Part shown: positions 42,651-54,900 of the stretch, piece by piece
Numbering within the stretch: the first letter of the stretch is position 1
Layout: every line of letters starts with the position of its first letter
NCBI GenBank assembly: GCA_037349105.1
Contig: JAYJMM010000113.1
Span: forward strand, 5,518,001-5,582,000
Length of the DNA: 64,000 nt
Direction: 5' to 3'
Origin: Limnomonas spitsbergensis
Taxonomy: Eukaryota; Chlorophyta; Chlorophyceae; Chlamydomonadales
Translations under genes and position numbers: made by a program
Notes under the pieces: model-generated
Database searches by the model: none
What the model saw: only the letters and a program-made list of their open reading frames with translations
What the model was told of the DNA's origin: nothing

Positions 42651-44746
42651 AAAGGGGATGGGACTTGTGCCGGTGTGGCGTTATGTGCCCCATCTCTCTT
42701 CCAGACATGGGCATCCATCTCCAGGATAGAAGGATGCCTTGAGTAGGAAAAAGGGAACCCAGGCGCCTTGGTTGAGAGGAAAGGGTGGGAAGCCGGGAGG
42801 GCTAGATCCATGCCAACCATAGGGTTGAGGAGCGCCTCTTAGAAAGAAGCGATTGCTAGATCTAAAACTGATGTTTGTGTTACGAAGATTCTTCGTTATG
42901 ATAGATAAAGATAATCCCAACCATGCCGGTATTCGACGAAGCCCTGGAATTTGTCAGATCTGGTTCTGTGGCTTCCCTGTTGCTTAGAGTACTGCGCCGA
43001 CTGTAACACTGCGGTAGTAACCCATTCCCTCATACCCTATCCTTTTGTTCAGAAAAGGAGTTGTGCCTAGAGAGAGCCAGGCACCTCCCCAGTACCGGTT
43101 GTCTTTGTAAGTTTGAAGTGTGATAGTAACCCGGAGTCGTCATACTAAGTCATTGCAAGTGTGAACTACCGTACGCTAGAAACCCACGTTCACCCAGCTC
43201 AATTTCCTTTATTAAGAAGTACAGAGTTCCTGGAGAGAGCCAGGCGTCTCAAAATTTGTCATTAGAAGTGGACTTTCAACTGAGTGAAACCTAACTAAAC
43301 GACCAACGATCAGGACATCGATTCGTGCGTTGCTGACTTAGGTCATGCCCCCCTCCTGATTTAAACAGTGTATGCACCCATTCATACCAAAGATAGGAAA
43401 GTTATTGAGAGCTGAGCTCAAGCATACACTCTCCCGCAGCACAATCTGATTTCACGGGTTGTACGGCATTGATTCGTACCTACAGACACGGCTAGCATTT
43501 CTCACAAATAGGGAAGCCACTGCATAAGCTTTCATTTCTGATTTCCACCCTTACGGTACAGGACTCTGAAGCTCTTTCCATCATGAAGCTAGCTAAGTCC
43601 CTGACGACCTGAACTTGATTTGTGCATGGGCGCTATGCTTTGAAGCTCTGCATGTTGTGGCTAGCGCGCATAACTGCAATTAAGTTTTATACAGCCGCAG
43701 CCACTTCGCGTCAATCAGGGTTGTAAATGATGTTTCACCTGTACTGGCCATGTATGACACCACTGGAACCTTAGGGTACTCAATAAAAGGGCTTTGTTAC
43801 TTCATTACATGTGGTGCACAATCAATCATGAAAAAATGAAAGCAAATGGGCTCACTAAAGGGCAAAACGCTGGATGTACTTTGATATGAAAGCTGGGCCT
43901 AGACAGTCAAAATACCGGTGCGGAACACTGCCATGAAGCATGCTTTGTAAGGCAAACCGACATAGAAGTTGAGCTTGAATCGTAACTTCTATGCCCATTG
44001 GTCACGACATAGTCCTGATGGTTGTGACAATCTAGCATAGGCACCCAATACAAATACTAGTGTGCATGTTCTGATGCCACTAATGATGTCTGCACCACTA
44101 CCTGGTTGTCTTACCTACACTAAATCCGACTGGATCAACGACCCAGCCTATTTCATTTCCCCCCAATGGCGCCAAAGTACAAAAAATGCACATTGTTTCC
44201 GTCACTAACGAAAAACAGACACAAAAAGTCATGTCCCTTGGACAAACCAAACAAGGTCGACCAAACAGAAATCCATCTGAACATAAAGGTTAATGTACGG
44301 TATCATATGGCACCTTCTTGTCATAGACTAGAACCTGCTGAACCACCCAAGCCTCCAACCCCACACATATTGGCATCCCATGGACAGAAGCAATCATAAG
44401 ACGGGCCTTGATGCCCTAACGTACATGATACATCTAATCATGTGAAACCAACATCTTTCTAAATGCAAAGGCTTGATACTTGTTTATGATATGTTTGTTT
44501 GAGGATCGATAGTTCGACGCACATTTGTGAAATGTTATGTGAAATGCTTGTTATACCCTCCAGAAACCAAAAACAAGCGATGCAGATAACCCTCTATCAG
44601 CCCCACTCTCAGCACCTGGCTTTCTAAAGCCTTGGACCCTCAAATCACCCCCCCTCTCCCCTTCCCTTTCAATCTGAACTCTGCATTCGAAAGCGATCAC
44701 ATAGCTGACACATGAATGACGCGCTCGTTCAGCTCTGGCTACGCAT
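42651..44746. other. Gene-poor stretch, partly 3' UTR of the haemoglobin gene
   Basis: AT-richer than neighbouring coding regions, with no long frame or motif I recognise on either strand. A related pair of short strings (AGAGAGCCAGGCACCTC at 43071 and AGAGAGCCAGGCGTCTC at 43234) is the only internal repeat noted. Confidence 0.4.
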
Positions 44747-47700
44747 TCAGGCAATGGGTGCCGGTGCCTCAAAGATGCTCCTCAATGGTCCCACTACCGC
44801 GACCACCTCGTCAATCAGTGCGTGAGCCACGCCCAGCTCCTGCAGGCTGCCCACCAGGTGGCCGGCCACCATGTCAAAGTGAGCCGTTCCCAGCCCCTGC
44901 TTCTCAATCATATTCTTGTGGACGGCGGCAATGCTGCGGCCAGTGTACTTGCCGGGACCGCCAAACGCGGTGGCCATGAAGCGAGTCTGCGCGGTGAAAA
45001 TTGAAGTTGGTTTGAACTCTTAACCCATATAGCGGCAGTCAGCTACATATGGTACGGTACATAGCAGTCACATAATAAATAAATATTCCATGATTAGAAA
45101 GCCTTGCTTATAATTCATAAACGAGCAATGCAGACTCTATGCCATCCTCAGCCTGATATCCGCCGCTAATCCTGGTTCTGAACCTGGCCATTGCTCCCAC
45201 GACAGCGCGCGCAGCCTGTGAGTGCTTGGAGCTGAGTCTCCCACACGCAATCACTTTTTATCAGCCTTAAGTGCTTGAAGAGCTGACCCTAATAGACTTG
45301 TCACACATGGATTGTCGAAACGTACCTGGTGGATCTTAAGCTTAGCCATATCTGTGTTCTCGAAGAAGCGGGCCAGACCAGGGTCGGCCACAACCTGCAC
45401 ACAACATTAAACAGGAGTTCGGCTGTATGACCAAAATCCGTAACAGAACAGGGTTAAGGCAGTATGACCACAACCTACACACAGCATGCCACCAGGGTTC
45501 AGGGTAAATAACAAACCACCTTTTTGTAAAAGACATCCACGGTTGCCTCCACTGCGGCATCGCCACCGATTCGGGCAAACAGTGAATCGTCGTCGACCTG
45601 AATCCACATCAGAGGAAATTATGCTTGCAGTCAGGGGTCTACGAGCATCAGAGACAAGCAGACTAGGTATCAGGGGGGCATGACTATGAGCATCTGAGAC
45701 AAGCAGGCCATGTGAGAACCAGAGACAAGCAGGCAAGCTGTCAGGGGGATTTGGTGCTTGTCAGGCAAGAACCTTCAAGATTAGTGGTGAGCAGGCTTGC
45801 AGCACATTCCCGCATATTCATCCCGCCAGTCTTCTTGATGTTACTGGGTCAAGACATGGGAGTACTATCGTTCAAAAAGTCATGATTTGGCATTTCAAAA
45901 CAAATTTACACATATCAGGCAGATCCATCTACAGGCAGATCCTGACAAATTTGGAGGATAATAATGCGCGCTCCCAGCAGACCTCGATCAATCGCTCCAG
46001 ACCTGGCACCCACCTTGAGTGCTTGCAGTTGCTCCTCCACAGCCTTGGGCGCAGGTGCCTCAAAGATGCTCCTCAATGGTCCCACTACCGCGACCACCTC
46101 GTCAATCAGTGTTTGAGCCACGCCCAGCTCCTGCAGGCTGCCCACCAGGTGGCCGGCCACCATGTCAAAGTGAGCCGTTCCCAGCCCCTGCTTCTCAATC
46201 ATATTCTTGTGGACGGCGGCAATGCTGCGGCCAGTGTACTTGCCGGGACCGCCAAACGCGGTGGCCATGAAGCGAGTCTACGTGGTGGAAATTGTCTGAT
46301 TTCAGTACATGCTTTATACAAATGTATGGGGAATCAACTTTTTGGTAGATAATTCAAAGAAGTATCGAGTGCTAGAAGCCGATTCCTTAAGTCACAAGTT
46401 GGTTATTTTTTCACACGCCATCATCGTCATCATACCTGGTGGTTCTTCAGCTTGGTGATGTCAATGCCCTCGAAGAAGCGGGCCAGGCCAGGGTCAACCA
46501 AAAGCTGCACACAACACAGTGCTCAGGGTGCAGGGTTAACAACCACAAACAGCACTTATCAAGGGAGGGGCCTCCTAATGGTCTTAATGTTGATTAGCTA
46601 CAGGTCCCAACACCAAGACCCTTCTACATCAATATTGACAACAGGCCGGCTTGCTCTCTGCACCCATGCCTGCCTGAGCATAGGTTATCTCGATGAGCAG
46701 AACCCACTTTTTTGTAAAACACTTCGACGGTGGCCGCCACAGCCGCATCACCGCCGATTCGAACAAATAGAGAGTTGTCATCAACCTGAATCCACAAGAG
46801 ACACAAACAGGTTAGCTGCCATGGGGCTTGGGGTATCAAAGACAAGCAGGTTGGCTGGCCAGGGGCTAGGAGGAGTCGACTGAAGGCCTCATGATGAATG
46901 AATGCATATGACAGGGCTAGCCTCTTCGGTGCAATTGGCTCTGGACGGCGCAGCCAGAGGGTCTAACTTATAATGCATTAACTCCACTTTAGGCTCCACC
47001 CAGTCTGTGGCAAGCAGGGCTTTGTACAACAAATCCTGATGCTGGGACCATCGGCCGCAGGCTGGTCAAGGTTTCGTGCCCATTGGCCTGGGGGCGGCCA
47101 TCTGGCTGCGCCCCCAAGATGGCCTGGTGCGGCTTCATAGACACGGGCCAAGTAGGAGTGGCACAGGGTTTCAAATTTTGAACGTCAGGGATTCAGATAC
47201 TTGTGGTATCACAACTCCCCCATTCGAGCAGCATACCCAGACGCAGTAGTACGAGGCGCTCCTAATAGGCTCTCCTGTTAGTGTTGTCACGAAAGCTGAT
47301 GCCCACCTTCAGTGCTTCTTCTGCCTTGGGTGCCGGTGCCTCAAAGATGCTCCTCAATGGTCCCACTACCGCGACCACCTCGTCAATCAGTGCCTGAGCC
47401 ACGCCCAGCTCCTGCAGGCTGCTCACCAGGTGGCCGGCCACCATGTCAAAGTGAGACGTTCCCAGGCCATGGTTCTCAATCAGGTTCTTGTGGACAGCGG
47501 CAATGCTGCGGCCAGTGTACTTGCCGGGGCTGCCAAACGCGGTGGCCATGAAGCGAGCCTGTGAAAGAGCAGATAAAACAATTACCGTATGCCATCATGT
47601 TATAAAAACGGTTTAAAATTGTTGCTCACTGTTAAGATAACGTTGAGAACGTTGGATTCTGGCATGCCATAATGCATGCTTGGATCAAGATTAATCAAAT

Positions 47701-48813
47701 GGCAGTTACATGAATTGTCACAGCTGTTTGACTTATCAAAATTTAAACACACCTGGCTTCCTGTGGCTATCGCAATTTAAACGCACCTGGTGTCCCTTGA
47801 GCTTGACCATGTCGATGCCCTCAAAAAACCGAGAGAGACCCGGATCCGCCACGATCTGCGCAATTTTGAGGACGCTTAATGAGTTACGAGAATGATAAGG
47901 CTGATCAGTTGATGTGACAGAGTTAACACAAGTTTCAAAAGACTTTTTTGACAGGGCCAGGCAGGGCAAAGTAGTAGACCTAGAGGAAACTAGCAAGGAG
48001 AACCAAGACAACACGATCAAGGGAACCCTAGCCGCAAAACGGACGAGCCGCTGCAAAAATCCGAAAGTAATAAAAATAGCTAGAAGGAACTTCATCCAAA
48101 ATGAACCCTGCCATGATGCAAGCTTGCAAAGTCAAAACCGGAAGTCAGAGCTAGAGCTTGAACAAGGAAACAGAGCTGGAACCGTTAGGCGTTAGTCAAA
48201 GCCGGAAGACAAGAGCAAGAGCGGGAGAACGAGGCATCTTAAAAGCGAATTGGTTTGCGGCTATGCGCTGCACTGCCAGTATTGCCATCTGCGGAAAGAT
48301 CTCCTGGTGGCAGTACAGCGCGTAGCAATCCCCTTTCAACTTTCAACGAGGCTACACTCCACCAAGCATAACAAACACTGTTTGGGGGGGGGGATTTGTG
48401 ATGAGCCCCAACCATTAATATACTTGTATCAGCCTTCATGATGAATACCAAGAAGTGCTCACTGGTTGGGGACCGTGCTTATCAATAGGTGTTGACAATA
48501 GTGTCTATCTCTTGCCTCAGCCCACCATCAGAGAGGCCAACTAACAGGATAACGTCAAACGCATACGCGTGCAACAGACTACGAAGAATGACACTTCACA
48601 TCACGACTCGCACCACGACTTCACATGCGCTTTCTTTTGCTTAAACTTGCTTATGGGCGTGGAGCCCAACTGTGAACTTTAAACCATTTACGTGCTGGAA
48701 GGCTGGGGGTCATAACGATATCTCACCTTTTTGTAAAACACATCCACTGTTGCGTCAACGGCTGCCGTGCCGCCGATGCGGGAGAAGAGCGAGGTTTCGT
48801 CGATGTGCGCCAT
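44747..48813 (-). CDS. Three-domain truncated haemoglobin (2/2 globin), nine exons
   Basis: Exons on the minus strand: 48727-48813, 47787-47855, 47307-47558; 46708-46785, 46436-46504, 46014-46277; 45520-45597, 45326-45394, 44747-44986. All introns GT-AG and phase 0; total 1206 nt, 401 residues. Each trio encodes one complete group-I-like truncated globin. It reads SLFSRIGGTAAVDATVDVFY-KK (B10 Tyr), then DPGLSRFFEGIDMVKLKGHQ (E-helix Gln), then FMATAFGSPGKYTGRSIAAV-HKN with the haem-ligating His, and HFDMVAGHL. Homologues bind O2 or NO and serve in NO dioxygenation or hypoxia responses. Domains 2 and 3 are nearly identical in their third exon, domain 1 more diverged. Linkers between domains are only a few residues (EEALK, VEEQLQALK). 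No transit peptide is obvious. Confidence 0.85.
47738..47790 (-). repeat. Donor of haemoglobin exon 2 duplicated, 34-bp spacing
   Basis: Minus strand CCAG|GTGCGTTTAAATTGCG (true donor at 47787/47786) is followed by CCAG|GTGTGTTTAAATTTTG 34 bp further into the intron. Confidence 0.7.
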
Positions 48814-49967
48814 TTTCCTCAGCAGCACTTGTTTACGCTGAAGACTGTCGAGGAAGACGAAGGAGCTGGCCTTCGCGTTTTGGCGCTAGTGCAGCTGCTA
48901 ATGTGCGATGGGCTGGGCGTTGCTTCGCACCGCTTCCAATGCCTTTGCAACCTCTTAGCTGAGAGAGCTTGTAAGAGTGGTTTGTCTGCACGTTGATAAT
49001 CAGGTGCTCGTAACTCGTGTGCCTGAAATACTCAGCTGGTATTACAGCAGGAAAAATGAGTGGAAGTACGTAAGAATGCGAAGTTTAAAAGCTTGTCAGT
49101 CGGAGCTGGAGGGGCTGTGGCTCAGTTCGCAAAAAGGGGCACTGATGACCCGCGCCAAGGGTGCCACGTGCATTGTCAAGCGAAGGGCACACCGGTACGG
49201 GGGCTGGCTGAGGCTGCATTGCCTGAGCACGGAGAGGTCGTTCGCTTCCGGCAGGTCAAAAAGGCACAATTCTTTACCGGGACCCCTTTTCTGCCGTCAG
49301 AGTTCTTTGTTCATAGCAGGCTCAAAAAGCTGACAAGCGATCATGACGTACGCGCTTGTCATGTAGTTCTTCAGACTGTGTCATGACACCTTTGGGCTTT
49401 GCTCATAAGACTGGGATGGGTGGGCACCCAGCTTTTCAGTTGGTAGGGGGTCAGAAGGAAGAACCTAGGCCCGCGGGTCGCAAGGGAGATGAAGCGGGCG
49501 CGACCACCCGGGTGGAGGTGGTGCCTCCAGAGCCGTATTCCTTAAGACACGCTCCAACGTTTCATTATTTTCCTGCTTCGGCATCTCCCACTCTTGCATT
49601 TCTTCCAGCGTCTACCGGTACTCCACATCACATTTCCGATTGAGAACGCTCTTTATACTGGTACAGCTGTGTTATTGTTACGCTACCCGGCATCTCGATT
49701 GCAGCAGTCAAGGCGCCAAGCACCATGTCCTGGTCCTCTCACATCCCCTTGTAATTTCCGTGGTGCATCCGCATGCCACAAGTATACGCAATGAAAGAAG
49801 CTTCGGATTGACGATTCGGCAGTGCATTATATGCACCCCATGCGCCAAGCGGATCACCGGCCACAAGCCATCCGCTGCTACACAGCCCTCCTCGTGGCCT
49901 ACCAGGCCCTGCTGGCTACAAATTCGCTTACATCCGCAAATGCCGTTGAACCTTCCGGTACATCTAC
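48814..49967. other. Region between the haemoglobin and exostosin genes
   Basis: Divergent promoters for the two genes should lie here. A GC-rich stretch at 49060-49386 is open on the plus strand (no ATG; e.g. VKKAQFFTGTPFLPSEFFVH) and may be a 5' exon. I recognise no family. Confidence 0.35.
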
Positions 49968-51535
49968 ATGTACGACCTGCCACCACACCTGTCCATGGAT
50001 GCAATCTCCTACCGCGTTACCGGAGACCAGCTCAATGATCAAGTCAGGTGAATGCATGTCAGATTGAAGCAATGAGAGACATATGAGTATAGCCTCCATG
50101 CATGAACATGTCTTAATGGGCATGGTCCTTGTCCATGCCTGTCCCATCCCGCATGTCTGTTGCCCTTCCTGTACGTTTCAAACCAGTTTCTGTTTTTTCG
50201 TCTCCCATCCCCAGTCCATGCGCATATCACATACCTGCCCATGCCTCTCACCAACGGACATGCAGACTGAGCGAGTTCTACGAGCCGGACCCCAAGAAGG
50301 CCGATTACTTTTGGATCCCGTGTGGCGGTCACGCGCACAACGCGTCCGCACTGCTGGCGCTGGTGAGCCACGTGCGGTCAGCGTATCCCTGGTGGAATCA
50401 GACCCGCGAGCTGGGCCAGGAACGCCATGTGCTGGTCACCTTCTTTGACGGCGGGCCGGGGGCAGCGTTCGGGCAGCCATCGCTGGGCTACGGAATGCCA
50501 TTAGGTGAAAATGACCAGCCCTGCAAATGACAACCCCTTTTATGCCCATGGAGGGCTGACTGGACACCAAGTCTGTGGCAACCTGACATGTGGACGGTAG
50601 GCCTTGTACCAGAGAGTCTGAGCACCACTGATATGCTAGATGCACTCCTGTACCTCACAGGCGATCAAATTCTCTCTGGAGGCCCCGAAGTGTCACACAT
50701 ACAGCAGTGTGTCTGGGTCTCTTAAGAGCCTCACTTGGGCTCATCTTGATTGCCTCTACAACGCCCTCCAATTTTCACCCAAACGAAATGGACAAAAATG
50801 CTAGCACGTGTAAGCACCCACTCACCAGACCGTCCCGGCTGCCCAGGGCAGCAAGGAAGTTAAAAAGGAAGCTACGCCTTGCTGGGGAGTCAGGGTTAAG
50901 AAAACAGGGCATCAATGGCCAGCATTTGTGCCCCTCATTCTTGCTGTACTGCCGCTGCCCTGAAAGTCCCTCCTGCCCCCACCCAATAAAGACCTGATGG
51001 ACCTCCTCCTCCTAGGGCACGAAGTTTGACCTTGATATCTTGTTATCTGCTGCTCGCTCCTTATGCAGACATACCTGAAATACCCTACTGTTTGTTTGAC
51101 TCAGAGTCTTCGGCAAACTTATATTTGTGCAAATGAGGCTCATGCACGAGCTTCTACACCTCTGGCTTTGTGCCCCAGTCGGGGGACCTTCTCCCCGTTA
51201 TCCAACAGATGACCGCTTCCAATTCATACTCAAGTTCATACTGAAGTTCAAGGATGTTTTCCAGCCTGCCTTAACAGACAAGCTTCTTCAACCCTGGCTT
51301 CGTAATGTTTAACCCATATTTAACCCATGTTTAGGGTTTATGTATTTAACCCATATTTAACCCATGTTTAACCCAGCTGGATGAGATTTACCGCCCCCCT
51401 CCTCCACTTTCTATTTGTTTATATCAGATGTCAACCCGGCCAGCCCCTCAAGGAATATAATTTTCCTCTCCTTCAACGGGCTGCAGGACGGTGCAGTCAC
51501 CGGACGAGACAGATGTGTAGTATGTTTCCAGCCAG
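49968..51535 (+). CDS. Exostosin-family (GT47) glycosyltransferase, partial
   Basis: Exons 49968-50047 (start ATG uncertain), 50266-50504 and 51428-51535 join in phase by GT-AG introns. Recognisable blocks: MYDLPPHLSMDAISYRV, the opening strand of exostosins; YEPDPKKADYFWIPCGGHAH then SHVRSAYPWWNQT, the D-P-x2-A-D-x-F motif; HVLVTFFDGGPGAAFG; and PSRNIIFLSFNGLQDG..CVVCFQPG. Members transfer sugars to cell-wall or glycosaminoglycan-like polymers in the Golgi. The upstream frame encodes further plausible residues (YKFAYIRKCR, TFRYIY) but is broken by an in-frame TGA at 49947-49949. No N-terminal anchor was found. The gene must continue past 51535, because the catalytic C-terminal half is missing, and a 40-bp satellite occupies the rest of the window. 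Confidence 0.65.
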
Positions 51536-51689
51536 GTATGGCTTGAAAATATCCCAGGAAGGTGCTAGGCAGGTGTCGGGAAGGTGCTAGGCAGGTGTTG
51601 GGAAGGTGCAGGAAAGTGGAAGGTGCAATGCACGTACGGCATGTCCCCCTCTGCCCGGCCAATTAATGTTGCTCCAGACTTGTAGGCGA

Positions 51690-51950
51690 TAGAGTGATGC
51701 TCTCATGCACCCATGCTCCCATGCATCCAAGCACCCAAGCACCCATGCTCTCATGCAATAATGCCCCATGCCCTCATGCTCTACTGCACCCATGCACCCT
51801 AGCACATATGCTCAAATGCACCCATGCACCAAACCCATGCTCTCATGCTCTAATGCTCCTTTGCACTCATGCTCGCATGCACTCATGCTCCTATGCATCC
51901 ATGCTCTCATGTCCCATGCACCCGTGTTCTGATGCACCAAGCTCTCATGC
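51690..51950. repeat. Degenerate edge of the satellite
   Basis: Irregular CATGCACCCATGCTCTCATG-like strings of 8-10 bp sub-motifs without a fixed 40-bp period, merging into the regular array. Suggests the 40-bp unit grew from a shorter CATGCNCYC motif. Confidence 0.8.
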
Positions 51951-54900
51951 ACCCATGAAACCATGCACCCACGCACCTATGCTCTCATGCACCCATGAAA
52001 CCATGCACCCACGCACCTTTGCTCTCATGCACCCATGAAACCATGCACCCACGCACCTTTGCTCTCATGCACCCATGAAACCATGCACCCACGCACCTTT
52101 GCTCTCATGCACCCATGAAACCATGCACCCACGCACCTTTGCTCTCATGCACCCATGAAACCATGCACCCACGCACCTTTGCTCTCATGCACCCATGAAA
52201 CCATGCACCCACGCACCTTTGCTCTCATGCACCCATGAAACCATACACCCACGCACCTTTGCTCTCATGCACCCATGAAACCATGCACCCACGCACCTTT
52301 GCTCTCATGCACCCATGAAACCATACACCCACGCACCTTTGCTCTCATGCACCCATGAAACCATGCACCCACGCACCTTTGCTCTCATGCACCCATGAAA
52401 CCATACACCCACGCACCTTTGCTCTCATGCACCCATGAAACCATGCACCCACGCACCTTTGCTCTCATGCACCCATGAAACCATACACCCACGCACCTTT
52501 GCTCTCATGCACCCATGAAACCATGCACCCACGCACCTTTGCTCTCATGCACCCATGAAACCATACACCCACGCACCTTTGCTCTCATGCACCCATGAAA
52601 CCATACACCCACGCACCTTTGCTCTCATGCACCCATGAAACCATGCACCCACGCACCTTTGCTCTCATGCACCCATGAAACCATACACCCACGCACCTTT
52701 GCTCTCATGCACCCATGAAACCATGCATCCACGCACCTATGCTCTCATGCACCCATGAAACCATGCATCCACGCACCTTTGCTCTCATGCACCCATGAAA
52801 CCATGCACCCACGCACCTTTGCTCTCATGCACCCATGAAACCATGCACCCACGCACCTTTGCTCTCATGCACCCATGAAACCATACACCCACGCACCTTT
52901 GCTCTCATGCACCCATGAAACCATGCACCCACGCACCTTTGCTCTCATGCACCCATGAAACCATACACCCACGCACCTTTGCTCTCATGCACCCATGAAA
53001 CCATGCACCCACGCACCTTTGCTCTCATGCACCCATGAAACCATACACCCACGCACCTTTGCTCTCATGCACCCATGAAACCATGCACCCACGCACCTTT
53101 GCTCTCATGCACCCATGAAACCATACACCCACGCACCTTTGCTCTCATGCACCCATGAAACCATGCACCCACGCACCTTTGCTCTCATGCACCCATGAAA
53201 CCATACACCCACGCACCTTTGCTCTCATGCACCCATGAAACCATGCACCCACGCACCTTTGCTCTCATGCACCCATGAAACCATACACCCACGCACCTTT
53301 GCTCTCATGCACCCATGAAACCATGCACCCACGCACCTTTGCTCTCATGCACCCATGAAACCATACACCCACGCACCTTTGCTCTCATGCACCCATGAAA
53401 CCATGCACCCACGCACCTTTGCTCTCATGCACCCATGAAACCATACACCCACGCACCTTTGCTCTCATGCACCCATGAAACCATGCACCCACGCACCTTT
53501 GCTCTCATGCACCCATGAAACCATACACCCACGCACCTTTGCTCTCATGCACCCATGAAACCATGCACCCACGCACCTTTGCTCTCATGCACCCATGAAA
53601 CCATGCACCCACGCACCTTTGCTCTCATGCACCCATGAAACCATACACCCACGCACCTTTGCTCTCATGCACCCATGAAACCATGCACCCACGCACCTTT
53701 GCTCTCATGCACCCATGAAACCATACACCCACGCACCTATGCTCTCATGCACCCATGAAACCATACACCCACGCACCTTTGCTCTCATGCACCCATGAAA
53801 CCATGCACCCACGCACCTTTGCTCTCATGCACCCATGAAACCATACACCCACGCACCTTTGCTCTCATGCACCCATGAAACCATACACCCACGCACCTTT
53901 GCTCTCATGCACCCATGAAACCATGCACCTACGCATCTATGCTCTCATGCACCCATGAAACCATGCACACACGCACCTTTGCTCTCATGCACCCATGAAA
54001 CCATGCACCCACGCACCTTTGCTCTCATGCACCCATGAAACCATGCACCCACGCACCTTTGCTCTCATGCACCCATGAAACCATACACCCACGCACCTTT
54101 GCTCTCATGCACCCATGAAACCATGCACCCACGCACCTTTGCTCTCATGCACCCATGAAACCATGCACCCACGCACCTTTGCTCTCATGCACCCATGAAA
54201 CCATACACCCACGCACCTTTGCTCTCATGCACCCATGAAACCATACACCCACGCACCTTTGCTCTCATGCACCCATGAAACCATGCACCCACGCACCTTT
54301 GCTCTCATGCACCCATGAAACCATGCACCCACGCACCTTTGCTCTCATGCACCCATGAAACCATACACCCACGCACCTATGCTCTCATGCACCCATGAAA
54401 CCATGCATACACGCACCTTTGCTCTCATGCACCCATGAAACCATGCACCCACGCACCTTTGCTCTCATGCACCCATGAAACCATGCACCCACGCACCTTT
54501 GCTCTCATGCACCCATGAAACCATGCACCCATGCACCTTTGCTCTCATGCACCCATGAAACCATACACCCACGCACCTTTGCTCTCATGCACCCATGAAA
54601 CCATGCACCCACGCACCTATGCTCTCATGCACCCATGAAACCATACACCCACGCACCTATGCTCTCATGCACCCATGAAACCATACACCCACGCACCTTT
54701 GCTCTCATGCACCCATGAAACCATACACCCACGCACCTATGCTCTCATGCACCCATGAAACCATGCACCCACGCACCTTTGCTCTCATGCACCCATGAAA
54801 CCATACACCCACGCACCTATGCTCTCATGCACCCATGAAACCATGCACCCACGCACCTTTGCTCTCATGCACCCATGAAACCATGCACCCACGCACCTTT

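Noticed and set aside
50660..50730. Alternative exostosin exon after the acceptor at about 50660
   Set aside because: It reaches a stop quickly. Joining 50504 directly to 51428 gives the family's NPASPSRNIIF..CFQPG block in phase.
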